Shown: piece after piece, positions 10,033 to 18,254 of the stretch
Layout of the letters: every line of letters starts with the position of its first letter
Position numbering within the stretch: the stretch's first letter is position 1
Origin: Microbacterium oleivorans
GTDB taxonomy: Bacteria > Actinomycetota > Actinomycetes > Actinomycetales > Microbacteriaceae
DNA: 64,000 nt
Reading direction: 5' to 3'
Assembly (NCBI RefSeq): GCF_001644225.1
Contig: NZ_LSTV01000004.1
Location: 124,001 to 188,000, forward strand
The notes under the pieces: model-generated
Database searches by the model: none
Told to the model about the DNA's origin: nothing
The model's input: the letters and a program-made list of their open reading frames with translations, nothing else
Translations under genes and position numbers: made by a program

Positions 10033-11884
10033 CCGTCGTCACCACGAGAGAGGGGGTGCCGGCCTCGTACACCGGGTCGACCGTGCCGCCGGGGACATCG
10101 GAGTGCCCGGCGAGGACCGCCGCCTCGTCGCGCGGGACCTCGAACGGCAGGCGTCCCGCGGCGGGCACCCGGCCGGTGAGCACGTCGAGCAGCGCCTCGT
10201 CCGACGCGCCGAACGTCGCGACCACGGCGTGGGCGTGCGCGGCGACGGGCGCGAGCAGCGCGGGCCGCTCGAGGTGCACCGCGACGACGGTCGGCGCCGC
10301 GGCGGCGACCTCCGCGACGCCCGCCACGACTGCGTCGTCGAACGCCAGCGAACCGGCGTGGAAGTGCGCCTCGAGCATGAACTCGTCGCGCGGCTCGAAC
10401 GGCGGCTGCAGCCGCAGCACGCTGACGTCGGCACCCGCGGCATACGGGGCCGGCACTAGCCCCGCCGCACGGATCGCGTCGTCCGAGACCTGCGGCGCGT
10501 GCACCGCGGTACCGGGCCGCAGCGGCAGGACGGATGCCGCCTCGCCCGCCCCGCCGGGGAGGATCACTGTCGACCGGGACTGCGCGCGGTCGCCCGCTGC
10601 CCGGAACTCGGCGCTGCCGACGATCTCGCCCGCGGCATCCTCGTCGATGAACGGGTCGTCGAACAGGCCGAGCTCGAACTTGACGGTCAGCAGCCGCGCG
10701 ACCGAAACGTCGAGCCGCGACTCGGGCACGGCACCCGAGCGCACGAGCTCGATCACGAGGGCCGGGTCGTCCTCGCCGCCGAACTGGTCGACACCCGCGT
10801 CGAGGGCCTTGCGCACCCGCTCGATATCGCTGAGGTGCTCCACGCCCCACGACCGCGGCGGCAGCACCTTGCCCATCAGACGGGACTCGGTGATGAGCCC
10901 CCAGTCGGTGCAGACGACACCCGTGAAGCCGAGCTTCTCGCGCAGCAGTCCGGTGATGATCTGGTGGTTGAAGCCGAAGGCGACCTCCTCGACGGGTTCG
11001 CCGTCGAGGACGACGCCCCGCGGGATCCCGTACGACGGCATGATCGCCGAGACGCCCCGGTCGATGACCCGGCGGAACGGCTCGAGGTGGTACTCAAACA
11101 TGCCGCCCGGGTACACCTGGTCGGTGCCGTACGGGAAGTGCGGGTCCTCGCCGTCCTTCTCGGGCCCGCCGCCCGGGAAGTGCTTGGCCATGCACGCGAC
11201 GCTCGCCGCCGTCAGCCGGTCGCCCTCGAACCCGTCGACGTAGGCGACACCCAGGCGTCCCACGAGGTCGGCATCCTGTCCGAACGTGCCGTACTGGCGC
11301 GGCCAGCGCGGCTCGGTCGCGACGTCGAGCATCGGGTGCAAGGCCGAGCGGATGCCGACGGCCAGGTACTCCTGCCGCGCGATGTCGGCGAACTCCCGCA
11401 CGAACCCCGGGTCGGCCAGCGCGCCGAGGCCGAGCGGCTCGGGCCACGCCGAGAGGTGGCCGGCGGTGAACGACGCGCCGACGTTCTCGGTGAACGAGTG
11501 TCGCGGATCGGTCGAGATGGTGACCGGGATGCCGTGGCCCGACGCGGCTGCCACGCGCTGCAGCCCGTTCACCCACCGCGCCATCGCCCGAGGGTCGGGG
11601 ATCTGGTGGATGTTCAGGTGCGTGACGTGCATGCCCTCCACGAACTCCCGCGCCGAGGTGCGGCCCGGCATCATCGACGGCCCGTCGACCTCGCCGTCGG
11701 TCGTCGTCGGGACGATCGTCTGGATCATGAGCCCCGCCTTCTCCTCGAGCGAGAGGCGCGACACGAGGTCGGCGACCCGCTCGGCGACGGGCAGACGCGG
11801 GTCCTCGTACGGGTCCATCACGCCGTTGCGGTTGAGGTCGCGGTAACGCGTGCCGTCGGGGGCGGTGGAAAGGGATGCGGTCAC
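10025..11884 (-). CDS. Glycoside hydrolase family 3 protein (second GH3)
   Basis: 619 residues, GTG start with an AGGAG ribosome-binding site. The open barrel shows GH3 motifs including CMAKHFPGGG and the nucleophile Asp327 in VVCTDWG. The second alpha/beta domain is shorter than in the first GH3 and has no PA14 insertion; the N-terminus TRYRDLNRNGVMDPYEDP resembles the 1,4-beta-xylosidase/exo-glucosidase branch common in Actinobacteria. The two GH3 enzymes therefore probably have different specificities, for example beta-glucoside versus beta-xyloside or beta-apioside. Transcribed away from the forward glycosidase operon together with the TetR gene. Confidence 0.92.
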   Translation of the reverse strand: MTASLSTAPDGTRYRDLNRNGVMDPYEDPRLPVAERVADLVSRLSLEEKAGLMIQTIVPTTTDGEVDGPSMMPGRTSAREFVEGMHVTHLNIHQIPDPRAMARWVNGLQRVAAASGHGIPVTISTDPRHSFTENVGASFTAGHLSAWPEPLGLGALADPGFVREFADIARQEYLAVGIRSALHPMLDVATEPRWPRQYGTFGQDADLVGRLGVAYVDGFEGDRLTAASVACMAKHFPGGGPEKDGEDPHFPYGTDQVYPGGMFEYHLEPFRRVIDRGVSAIMPSYGIPRGVVLDGEPVEEVAFGFNHQIITGLLREKLGFTGVVCTDWGLITESRLMGKVLPPRSWGVEHLSDIERVRKALDAGVDQFGGEDDPALVIELVRSGAVPESRLDVSVARLLTVKFELGLFDDPFIDEDAAGEIVGSAEFRAAGDRAQSRSTVILPGGAGEAASVLPLRPGTAVHAPQVSDDAIRAAGLVPAPYAAGADVSVLRLQPPFEPRDEFMLEAHFHAGSLAFDDAVVAGVAEVAAAAPTVVAVHLERPALLAPVAAHAHAVVATFGASDEALLDVLTGRVPAAGRLPFEVPRDEAAVLAGHSDVPGGTVDPVYEAGTPSLVVTTDA

Positions 11885-11944
11885 TGCGGTCTCCTGCGAC
11901 GTCGTCGTGGCGGGCGGGAACCGGCGCGGTCCCGACGTCGAAAG

Positions 11945-11961
11945 ACTAAATAACGTTCAGT
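11945..11961. promoter_or_regulatory. Candidate TetR operator upstream of the second GH3 gene
   Basis: ACTAAATAACGTTCAGT is an inverted repeat of the form ACTnAA-n5-TTnAGT in a short AT-rich patch 60 bases upstream of the GH3 GTG. On the minus strand it overlaps the -10-like TATTTA. Position and symmetry suit repression by the co-transcribed TetR protein (inference). Confidence 0.4.
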
Positions 11962-11979
11962 GGTTTGCGCAACGACGGA

Positions 11980-12720
11980 TCAGGCGTCCCCCGACGACCC
12001 CGCGAGGCGTGCGGCGGCGGTCGTCATGTGCACGGCCATCGCCGAGGCCGCGGCATCCTCGTCCCTCGCCTCGACGGCCCGGAAGACGGCGTCGTGCTCG
12101 GCGACGGCGAGACGCGCGGCGTCGGCGTCGTGGACGGCGCGATCGGCGTAGACCTGCAGCAGCGAGCGGACGACGTGCAGCAGGTCGACGAGCGCGTCGT
12201 TGCCCGCCGCGCGGGCGAGCGCGTCGTGGAAGGCCGCATCCGCTCGGGCGAAGGCCGCCAGGTCCGTGCCCGCCCCGCGCATCCGGTTGAGGGATACCGC
12301 GAGGCGGGCGATGTCGGCACCGTCGGCGCGCGATGCCGCGAGGCGCGCGCAGTAGATCTCGAGTCCCGAGCGGACATCGAGCAGATCGTCGGTGCTGCGG
12401 CGTCCGATGAGCAGCCCCCAGCGGAGGGTCTGCGGCAGCAGGTCGCTCGCCGTGCCGCGCAGGTACGTCCCGGATCCGGGGCGGACGTCGACGATGCCGA
12501 GGATCTCGAGTGCCGCGAGCGCCTCTCTCACGGCGGAGCGGCCGACACCGAGGGTCAGCGAGAGCTGCCGCTCGGGGGGAAGCCGCGTGCCGGGCTCGAT
12601 CTCCCCGCTCGTGAAGAGATCCATGAGCCGCCGCGCGACCTCGGAGACGGGGGTGCCCGACGGCAGAGCGCCGAGGGCGGCCGTGATCTCGGCGGAGCGG
12701 TCGGACGGGTATGCGGGCAC
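11980..12720 (-). CDS. GntR-family (FadR/FCD subfamily) transcriptional regulator of the apionate/erythrulose operon
   Basis: 246 residues. Start is the GTG at 12720, chosen because a -10-like TATGTT ends six bases upstream and the FadR-type start falls just before the winged helix (PPERQLSLTLGVGRSAVREAL). The remaining 150 residues form an all-helical FCD ligand domain with the usual metal-binding Asp/His pattern (AAFHDALARAAGN, AVAEHDAVF). It is divergent from the kinase gene at 12839, separated by 118 bases containing palindromes within a promoter, so it very likely represses the lerK-derI-lerI-oiaX-apnO-SDR-apnL operon. The effector is probably an acid or sugar phosphate of that pathway (inference). 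Confidence 0.9.
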   Translation of the reverse strand: MPAYPSDRSAEITAALGALPSGTPVSEVARRLMDLFTSGEIEPGTRLPPERQLSLTLGVGRSAVREALAALEILGIVDVRPGSGTYLRGTASDLLPQTLRWGLLIGRRSTDDLLDVRSGLEIYCARLAASRADGADIARLAVSLNRMRGAGTDLAAFARADAAFHDALARAAGNDALVDLLHVVRSLLQVYADRAVHDADAARLAVAEHDAVFRAVEARDEDAAASAMAVHMTTAAARLAGSSGDA

Positions 12721-12766
12721 GGCTTCAACATACGGGAGCGGACGACGGATGCCGAGACGTCGACCC

Positions 12767-12795
12767 TTGCAATTGGTCAACCGGTTGTGCACAAT
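12767..12795 (+). promoter_or_regulatory. Promoter with embedded GntR-type operator for the apionate/erythrulose operon
   Basis: A TTGCAA -35 (12767-12772) and CACAAT -10 (12790-12795) are spaced 17 bases apart. The spacer and -10 contain two overlapping perfect 10-base palindromes, CAACCGGTTG (12778-12787) and TTGTGCACAA (12785-12794), plus the six-base palindrome CAATTG (12770-12775). A repressor bound here would block RNA polymerase. The divergent FadR-type regulator is the obvious candidate. Promoter strength and binding are not shown by sequence. Confidence 0.55.
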
Positions 12796-12838
12796 GGCGA
12801 ATGGACACCCGTTTCCGCGACCCGAGGAGCAGCACGCG

Positions 12839-14596
12839 ATGACGCGCCTGTGGAACGACCCGGCCGACTTCGCCGACGAGATGATCGACGGCTTCGTCGC
12901 CGCGAACGGTCGCTACGTCGAGCGCGTGACGGGCGGCGTCGTCCGCAGCACCCGCGTCCCCGACGGCCAGGTCGCCGTCGTGATCGGCGGCGGATCGGGG
13001 CACTACCCCGCCTTCGGCGGGCTCGTCGGCCCGGGCCTCGCCCACGGCGCGGCGATGGGCAACCTCTTCGCCTCGCCCTCGACGCAGCAGGTCCACGCCG
13101 TCGCGCACGCGGCGCACGCCGGCGGCGGCGTGCTGCTCACCTACGGCAACTACGCGGGGGACGTCCTCAACTTCGACGCCGCCCAGGAGAGGCTGCGCGC
13201 CGAGGGCATCGACTGCGAGACCGTCGTCGTGACCGATGACATCGCGAGCGCCGGTCCCGACGAACGCGAGCGTCGCCGCGGCATCGCCGGCGACCTCACC
13301 GTCTTCCGCGCCACGGCCGGTGCTGCCGCGGCGGGCTACGACCTCGCGGGTGTCGCCCGCGTCGGGCGGCTCGCGAACGAGCGCACCCGCTCCTTCGGCG
13401 TCGCGTTCACGGGCTGCACGCTTCCTGGGGCCGAGGCACCGCTCTTCTCCGTGCCCGACGGACGCATGGCCGTGGGCCTGGGCATCCACGGCGAACCCGG
13501 CATCGACGAGACCGACATCCCCACCGCCGACGGCCTCGCCGACATGCTCGTGGAGCGACTGCTCACCGAGCGCCCGGACGGCGCCGACGGCCGCGTCGTC
13601 CCCCTGCTGAACGGCCTCGGGTCGCTGAAGCACGAGGAGCTCTTCGTCGTCTACCGCCGCGTGGCCGCACTGCTCGAACAGGCCGGACTCGAGATCGTCG
13701 ACCCGCACGTCGGTGAGTACTGCACGAGCTTCGACATGGCCGGCACCTCGCTCACCCTCTTCTGGCTCGATGACGAGCTCGCCGACCTATGGGAGACCCC
13801 GGTCGACACCCCCGCGTACCGGCGCGGGGCTGTCACGGCCGCCGAACGGCGGGAGCCCGCCCGCACCGACACGTCCGCGGCGGCCGAGGAGATCGCTGGG
13901 GATGCGGCATCCGTCCTGCTCGCGGCGACCGTCGTGGCCGCCCTCGACACCGTCGCGCGGACGATCGAGGAGAACGTCGACGAGCTCGGTCGCATCGACG
14001 CCGTCGCGGGCGACGGGGATCACGGCATCGGGATGCAGCGCGGTTCCCGCGCCGCGGTCGCTGCCGCACGGCTCGCCGCCGCGGCGGGTGCGGGAGCTGC
14101 GACCACCCTCGCGCGCGCCGCAGACGCCTGGTCGGACCGGGCCGGAGGGACCTCCGGCGCCCTGTGGGGCCTGCTCCTGGCCGAGCTCGCCTACCGCCTC
14201 GGCGACGCCGGCCGCCCCGACGCGGCCCGCATCGCCGACGGGGTCGCGGCCGGCGTCGGCGCCGTGATCGCACACGGCAAGGCCGAACCCGGCGACAAGA
14301 CGATGGTCGACGCTCTCCTGCCCTTCACCGAGACGCTCAGCCGCGAGGTCGCGGCGGGGGCGCGACTGGCGGATGCCTGGCGCACGGCCGCGAGATCCGC
14401 GTCCGCAGCGGCGGCCACCACCGCGGACCTCCTCCCGCGGAAGGGACGCGCCCGCACGCACGGCGCGCACGCCGTCGGCACCGTCGACGCCGGCGCGCAC
14501 TCCTTCGCGCTCATCGTTTCGGCGGTCGGCGAGACCCTCGCCGCCGCCCCCGTCATCAGTCGGTCCGCATCACCCGACTCCCTCGAGAGGATCTGA
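12839..14596 (+). CDS. lerK: Dihydroxyacetone-kinase-family sugar kinase, probable L-erythrulose kinase (DhaK-DhaL fusion)
   Basis: 585 residues. ATG at 12839 follows a GAGGAG site; an upstream in-frame ATG at 12794 lies inside the promoter -10 and is unlikely. Residues 1-325 are a DhaK substrate domain ([14 protein letters not shown] near the start, GLGIHGEPG at the back). Residues from about 360 are a DhaL ATP-binding domain with the Mg-ATP motif [11 protein letters not shown]. The single-chain form uses ATP rather than PEP/PTS. Next to RpiB- and TPI-like isomerases it fits L-erythrulose kinase, giving L-erythrulose 1-phosphate, rather than glycerone kinase. Generic dihydroxyacetone kinase remains the alternative. 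Confidence 0.72.
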   Translation: MTRLWNDPADFADEMIDGFVAANGRYVERVTGGVVRSTRVPDGQVAVVIGGGSGHYPAFGGLVGPGLAHGAAMGNLFASPSTQQVHAVAHAAHAGGGVLLTYGNYAGDVLNFDAAQERLRAEGIDCETVVVTDDIASAGPDERERRRGIAGDLTVFRATAGAAAAGYDLAGVARVGRLANERTRSFGVAFTGCTLPGAEAPLFSVPDGRMAVGLGIHGEPGIDETDIPTADGLADMLVERLLTERPDGADGRVVPLLNGLGSLKHEELFVVYRRVAALLEQAGLEIVDPHVGEYCTSFDMAGTSLTLFWLDDELADLWETPVDTPAYRRGAVTAAERREPARTDTSAAAEEIAGDAASVLLAATVVAALDTVARTIEENVDELGRIDAVAGDGDHGIGMQRGSRAAVAAARLAAAAGAGAATTLARAADAWSDRAGGTSGALWGLLLAELAYRLGDAGRPDAARIADGVAAGVGAVIAHGKAEPGDKTMVDALLPFTETLSREVAAGARLADAWRTAARSASAAAATTADLLPRKGRARTHGAHAVGTVDAGAHSFALIVSAVGETLAAAPVISRSASPDSLERI

Positions 14597-14597
14597 C

Positions 14598-15068
14598 ATG
14601 ACCACCCCCCTGCGCATCGTCATCGGCAGCGACGACGCCGGTTACGACTACAAGGAGATCCTCAAGCGCGACCTCGAGCAGAACGACGGCGTCGCGTCGG
14701 TGATCGACGTCGGAGTGGATGCCGACGGTCACACCGCGTACCCGAAGGTCGCCATAGAGGCGGCCGAGCGCGTCGCCCGCGGCGAGGCCGACCGCGCCCT
14801 GCTCATCTGCGGCACCGGCCTCGGTGTCGCGATCGCCGCCAACAAGGTCGCCGGCATCCGCGCCGTGACGGCGCACGATTCGTTCTCCGTCGAGCGGGGC
14901 GTGCTCTCGAACGACGCGCAGGTGCTGACGATGGGCCAGCGTGTGGTCGGCATCGAGCTCGCCCGCCGCCTCGTGCGCGAGTGGCTGACCTACCGGTTCG
15001 ACCCGTCGTCGGCGTCGGCATCGAAGGTCGCGGTCATCGGCGAATACGAGAGCACCGGATCCTGCTGA
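14598..15068 (+). CDS. derI: RpiB/LacAB-family isomerase, probable D-erythrulose 4-phosphate isomerase
   Basis: 156 residues starting one base after the kinase stop. The RpiB fold is clear: [11 protein letters not shown] at the N-terminus, catalytic Cys71 in LLICGTGLG, and the anion-binding segment around [15 protein letters not shown]. The His of the usual DHAG motif is replaced by Asp13, a departure from true ribose-5-phosphate isomerases that suggests another substrate. In tetritol and apionate pathways this family converts D-erythrulose 4-phosphate to D-erythrose 4-phosphate, which enters the pentose phosphate pathway. The next gene's ATG overlaps its stop (TGATG). Confidence 0.72.
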   Translation: MTTPLRIVIGSDDAGYDYKEILKRDLEQNDGVASVIDVGVDADGHTAYPKVAIEAAERVARGEADRALLICGTGLGVAIAANKVAGIRAVTAHDSFSVERGVLSNDAQVLTMGQRVVGIELARRLVREWLTYRFDPSSASASKVAVIGEYESTGSC

Positions 15069-15832
15069 TGCCGCAGATCACGGTGGGGGTGAGCCTGAAG
15101 GCGTACTTCGGTCGCCGGCAGGCGCGCGTCTGGTTCGCCGCCGCGGCCGCGGTGCTGCGCGCGCACGAAGGTGTGCGTTCCGGCGCCGTCGAGGCGTTCG
15201 TCATCCCCACCTACCTCCAGCTCGACGACGCCGCGGGCGCGTTCGCCGGCACCCGCGTCCGCCTCGGCGTGCAGGATGTCTCCGCGTTCGAGCCCGGCGC
15301 GTACACGGGCGAGGTGACCGCCGCGGAGGTCGCCGAGTCCGGTGTCGCCTGCGCCGAGGTCGGTCACGCCGAACGGCGCCGCCTCTTCGGCGAATCCGAC
15401 GCCGACGTCGCCGCCAAGGCCGCTGCCGCCCTCCGCCACGGGGTGACCCCCGTGCTCTGCCTGGGCGAGGAGGAACGAACGGATGCCGCCGGTGCCGCGG
15501 CCGCCACCGTCGCCCAGCTCGCACGCAGCCTCGCCGGCGCCCCCGCCGGCCCGGTGATCGTCGCGTACGAGCCCGTCTGGGCCATCGGCGCCCCTGCGCC
15601 CGCACCGATCGACCACATCGGGACGGTGACACGCTCGCTGCGAACCGCCCTCCTTGCCGACGGCGACCGCTCGGGCTCGCGCGTCATCTATGGCGGCTCG
15701 GCGGGTCCGGGCCTCTTGACGGGACTGGGCGACGCGGTGGACGGCCTCTTCCTCGGTCGCTCCGCGCATGATCCCGTGGCGCTCGGCGACGTGCTGGACG
15801 AGGCGTACGCGCTCGCCCGGAGCGCGTCGTGA
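15068..15832 (+). CDS. lerI: Triosephosphate-isomerase-like protein, probable L-erythrulose 1-phosphate isomerase
   Basis: 254 residues of the TPI family with the full catalytic set: Lys11 (VSLKAYFG), His100 (VGHAERR) and Glu168 (AYEPVWAIG); the phosphate loop YGGSAGPG is present. The Ser normally following the catalytic His is Ala, and the loop-6 sequence after AYEPVWAIG is APAPAP rather than TGxxA, so it is divergent from housekeeping TpiA. In erythritol and apionate degradation TPI paralogues (EryH/LerI) interconvert L-erythrulose 1-phosphate and D-erythrulose 4-phosphate. Position between the RpiB-like gene and the decarboxylase candidate supports that. It shares a GTGA overlap with the next gene. 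Confidence 0.72.
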   Translation: MPQITVGVSLKAYFGRRQARVWFAAAAAVLRAHEGVRSGAVEAFVIPTYLQLDDAAGAFAGTRVRLGVQDVSAFEPGAYTGEVTAAEVAESGVACAEVGHAERRRLFGESDADVAAKAAAALRHGVTPVLCLGEEERTDAAGAAAATVAQLARSLAGAPAGPVIVAYEPVWAIGAPAPAPIDHIGTVTRSLRTALLADGDRSGSRVIYGGSAGPGLLTGLGDAVDGLFLGRSAHDPVALGDVLDEAYALARSAS

Positions 15833-16623
15833 TCGGGCTCGGCACCTACGCGTTCTTCTGGCAGCACTCCGATCGCGTCGACGAACCGCTCAGTCTCATC
15901 GGAGCGTTCGAGGCGACCCGCGAGCTCGACCTCGAGCTGTTCCAGATCTGCGACTACGCCCCCCTGACCGGGATGACCGACGGGGAGATCGCGGATGCCG
16001 CCCGCGCCGCCCGCACACTCGGCCTCACGATCGAGCTCGGCACGAAGGGCATCGAGACCGCTCACCTCGAGCGCTTCCTCCGCATCGCCGACGTTTTCGA
16101 TGCACGCCTCGTGCGCAGCATGGTGTTCGGCCCCGACTCCCGACCGACACTTGTGGACGCCGGGGCGCTGCTGCGCGGCATCCTGCCCTCCTTCGAGGCA
16201 GCGGGGGTGACCCTGGCCCTCGAGACGTACGAGCAGATCGCGACGACCGATCTCGTGCGGCTGGTGCACGAGGCGGACAGCCCGAACCTCGGCATCTGCC
16301 TGGACCCCGCGAACGTCGTCGCGCGGTTGGAATCGCCACGCACCTGCGTCGAAGAGGCCGCCGAAGTGGTCGTGAATGTTCACGCGAAGGACTTCGCCTT
16401 CGCTCGACAGCCGGGCTGGGTCGGGTTCACCTACTCGGGCGCCCGCATGGGCGAAGGCCTGCACGACTACCGCCACCTGCTCGACACCGTCCGGCCGCGG
16501 GGGCGCGGTGTCAACGAGATCGTCGAGCACTGGTTGCCCTGGCAGGGCGACCCCGAGACCACCGTCCGCACCGAGCGCGACTGGACCCGCGCCACCCTGA
16601 ACCACCTGAGGAGCCTCGAATGA
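15829..16623 (+). CDS. oiaX: Xylose-isomerase-like TIM-barrel protein, probable 3-oxo-isoapionate decarboxylase
   Basis: 264 residues, GTG start overlapping the previous stop. The fold is a sugar phosphate isomerase/epimerase barrel; the four metal ligands expected in this family are visible as Glu132 (LALETYEQ), Asp159 (ICLDPANV), His185 (NVHAKDF) and Glu209 (MGEGLHDY). The D-apionate pathway uses a member of this fold, OiaX, to decarboxylate 3-oxo-isoapionate to L-erythrulose. Here it sits directly between the erythrulose-phosphate isomerases and the apionate oxidoisomerase candidate, and no RuBisCO-like decarboxylase or OiaK-type kinase is present in the window. The assignment therefore rests largely on gene order. 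Confidence 0.65.
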   Translation: MIGLGTYAFFWQHSDRVDEPLSLIGAFEATRELDLELFQICDYAPLTGMTDGEIADAARAARTLGLTIELGTKGIETAHLERFLRIADVFDARLVRSMVFGPDSRPTLVDAGALLRGILPSFEAAGVTLALETYEQIATTDLVRLVHEADSPNLGICLDPANVVARLESPRTCVEEAAEVVVNVHAKDFAFARQPGWVGFTYSGARMGEGLHDYRHLLDTVRPRGRGVNEIVEHWLPWQGDPETTVRTERDWTRATLNHLRSLE

Positions 16624-17468
16624 GTCACACCATCGCCGTCATCGGCGCCGGAGGGAAGATGGGCATGCGCGTGTCCAACAACCTCGTGAAGACCGACCAC
16701 GTCGTCCGCTACGTCGAGAACTCGCCCGCCGGGCGCGAGCGGACGGTCGCCGCCGGACGCGAGTTGACCGAGGCATCCGTCGCGGTCGCCGACGCCGACA
16801 TCGTCGTCCTCGCCGTTCCCGACCTCGCCCTCGGGGCGGTGACCGCCGACGTCGTCCCCCAGCTGAAGTCCGGCGCCATCGTCCTCACGCTCGACCCGGC
16901 CGCGGCCTACGCGGGACTGCTGACGACTCGCGAGGACGTCATCCAGGCCGTCGCGCACCCGTGCCACCCGTCGGTGTTCCTCGAGCGCACGACGAAGGAG
17001 GAGTGGGCCGACACCTTCGGTGGAATCGCCGCACCGCAGGACGCGATCGCCGCCGTCGAGTCCGACGACCCCGATCACGCCCGCATCGTCGAGGAGACCG
17101 TCCGCGCGATCTACGCGCCGGTCATCGACGTGCACTTCGTCACCGTGAAGCAGCTCGCCCAGCTCGAGCCGACCCTCGTCGAGACCGTCGCCTGCATGAT
17201 CGGCTCGCTCCTCAACGAGGCGCTGGATGAGGCGATCCACACGATGGGCGTCCCCGAGGCGGCGGCCCGCAGCATCCTCTACGGGCACACCCAGGTGGCG
17301 CTCGCGAACGGCCTGCGCGGCGACAACCCGTTCAGCGACGCGTGCCTGATCGCGATGGACTACGGTCGCGAGAGCATCATCAAGAAGGACTGGAAGAAGA
17401 TCTTCCGCGACGACGAGCTCGACAAGAACCTCGCGCGCATGCTCCACCTCGACCGCATCGAGCGCTGA
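16620..17468 (+). CDS. apnO: PGDH_C-domain dehydrogenase, probable D-apionate oxidoisomerase
   Basis: 282 residues; ATG overlaps the previous stop (ATGA). An N-terminal Rossmann domain (VIGAGGKMG, residues 8-16) is followed by VVLAVPD, then a distinctive HPCHPSVF motif (His113-Phe120). The helical C-terminal domain is of the phosphogluconate-dehydrogenase C-terminal type (KQLAQLEPTLVETVACMIG). This combination is the family of ApnO, which oxidises and rearranges D-apionate to 3-oxo-isoapionate with NAD. The adjacent OiaX-like, LerK, LerI and DerI genes supply the remaining steps, so the assignment is better supported than by family alone. Confidence 0.7.
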   Translation: MSHTIAVIGAGGKMGMRVSNNLVKTDHVVRYVENSPAGRERTVAAGRELTEASVAVADADIVVLAVPDLALGAVTADVVPQLKSGAIVLTLDPAAAYAGLLTTREDVIQAVAHPCHPSVFLERTTKEEWADTFGGIAAPQDAIAAVESDDPDHARIVEETVRAIYAPVIDVHFVTVKQLAQLEPTLVETVACMIGSLLNEALDEAIHTMGVPEAAARSILYGHTQVALANGLRGDNPFSDACLIAMDYGRESIIKKDWKKIFRDDELDKNLARMLHLDRIER

Positions 17469-17475
17469 TCCGGAG

Positions 17476-18240
17476 ATGACCGACATGACACGACTCGCCG
17501 GGAAGACCGCCCTCGTCACCGGAGCCGCGCTCGGCATCGGCGCGGCCGTCGCCGAACGCTTCGCCCGCGAGGGCGCCCGCGTGATCCTCGCCGACCGCAA
17601 CGGTGAGGGCGCGCAGACCGCCGCCGACCGCATCGGCGACGCCGCGATGGCGGTGACGATGGACATCTCCGATGAGGCCTCCGTGGCTGCCGGCTTCGCC
17701 GCCGCAACGGATGCGGGGTGGGCACCGAACGTGGTGGTGGCCAACGCCGGCATCCAGCTGTTCGGACAGGACGCCCCCGCCGCCGACCTCGACCTCGACG
17801 TCTGGCGCCGCACGATCGACGTCAACCTGACCGGCGCCTTCCTGACCGTGAAGTACGCGGTGCGGACGATGCTGACCCTGGGCGGTGGATCGATCATCCT
17901 CACCGGCAGCCCGACGGCCGTCAACGGCGAGGGCCGGGACTTCACGGCTTACAGCGCCTCGAAGGCCGGCGTGCACGGCCTCTCGCGCACCGTCGCGGCG
18001 GCGTACGCCGACCGCGGCATCCGGGTCAACACGGTGCAGCCGGCCTACACCGAGACACCGCTCGTCTCGGCGATCAGCGAGGACCCCGCCTCCCGCGCCG
18101 CGATCGTCGGCCGGATCCCGATCGGCCGCGCCGGGACGCCCGACGACGTCGCCGGGATCATGGTCTACCTCGCGAGCGACGACGGATCGTTCGCGACCGG
18201 CGCGACCTTCCAGGTCGACGGCGGGATGACCTCGCTCTGA
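17476..18240 (+). CDS. Short-chain dehydrogenase/reductase, possible D-apiose 1-dehydrogenase
   Basis: 254 residues of the classical SDR type: cofactor motif TGAALGIGAA near the N-terminus, acidic Asp after the second strand (LADRN) favouring NAD, NNAG-equivalent VANAGIQ, catalytic Tyr159 and Lys163 in YSASK, and C-terminal FQVDGGMTSL. It lies seven bases after apnO and 14 before the lactonase candidate. Known D-apiose oxidation uses a Gfo/Idh/MocA enzyme (ApsD). No such gene is present here, so this SDR is the best candidate to oxidise D-apiose to D-apionolactone. It might instead oxidise a tetritol to L-erythrulose. Confidence 0.6.
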   Translation: MTDMTRLAGKTALVTGAALGIGAAVAERFAREGARVILADRNGEGAQTAADRIGDAAMAVTMDISDEASVAAGFAAATDAGWAPNVVVANAGIQLFGQDAPAADLDLDVWRRTIDVNLTGAFLTVKYAVRTMLTLGGGSIILTGSPTAVNGEGRDFTAYSASKAGVHGLSRTVAAAYADRGIRVNTVQPAYTETPLVSAISEDPASRAAIVGRIPIGRAGTPDDVAGIMVYLASDDGSFATGATFQVDGGMTSL

Positions 18241-18254
18241 CGCGGGACCGTGTC

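Noticed and set aside
12794..12838. In-frame ATG at 12794 as start of the DhaK-DhaL kinase
   Set aside because: It lies inside the likely -10 and operator; ATG 12839 has a good GAGGAG site and matches the family start.
12839..17468. The kinase-isomerase group as a glycerol/dihydroxyacetone or erythritol operon
   Set aside because: Not excluded outright, but the ApnO-type and OiaX-type genes inside the same overlapped operon fit the apionate route better.
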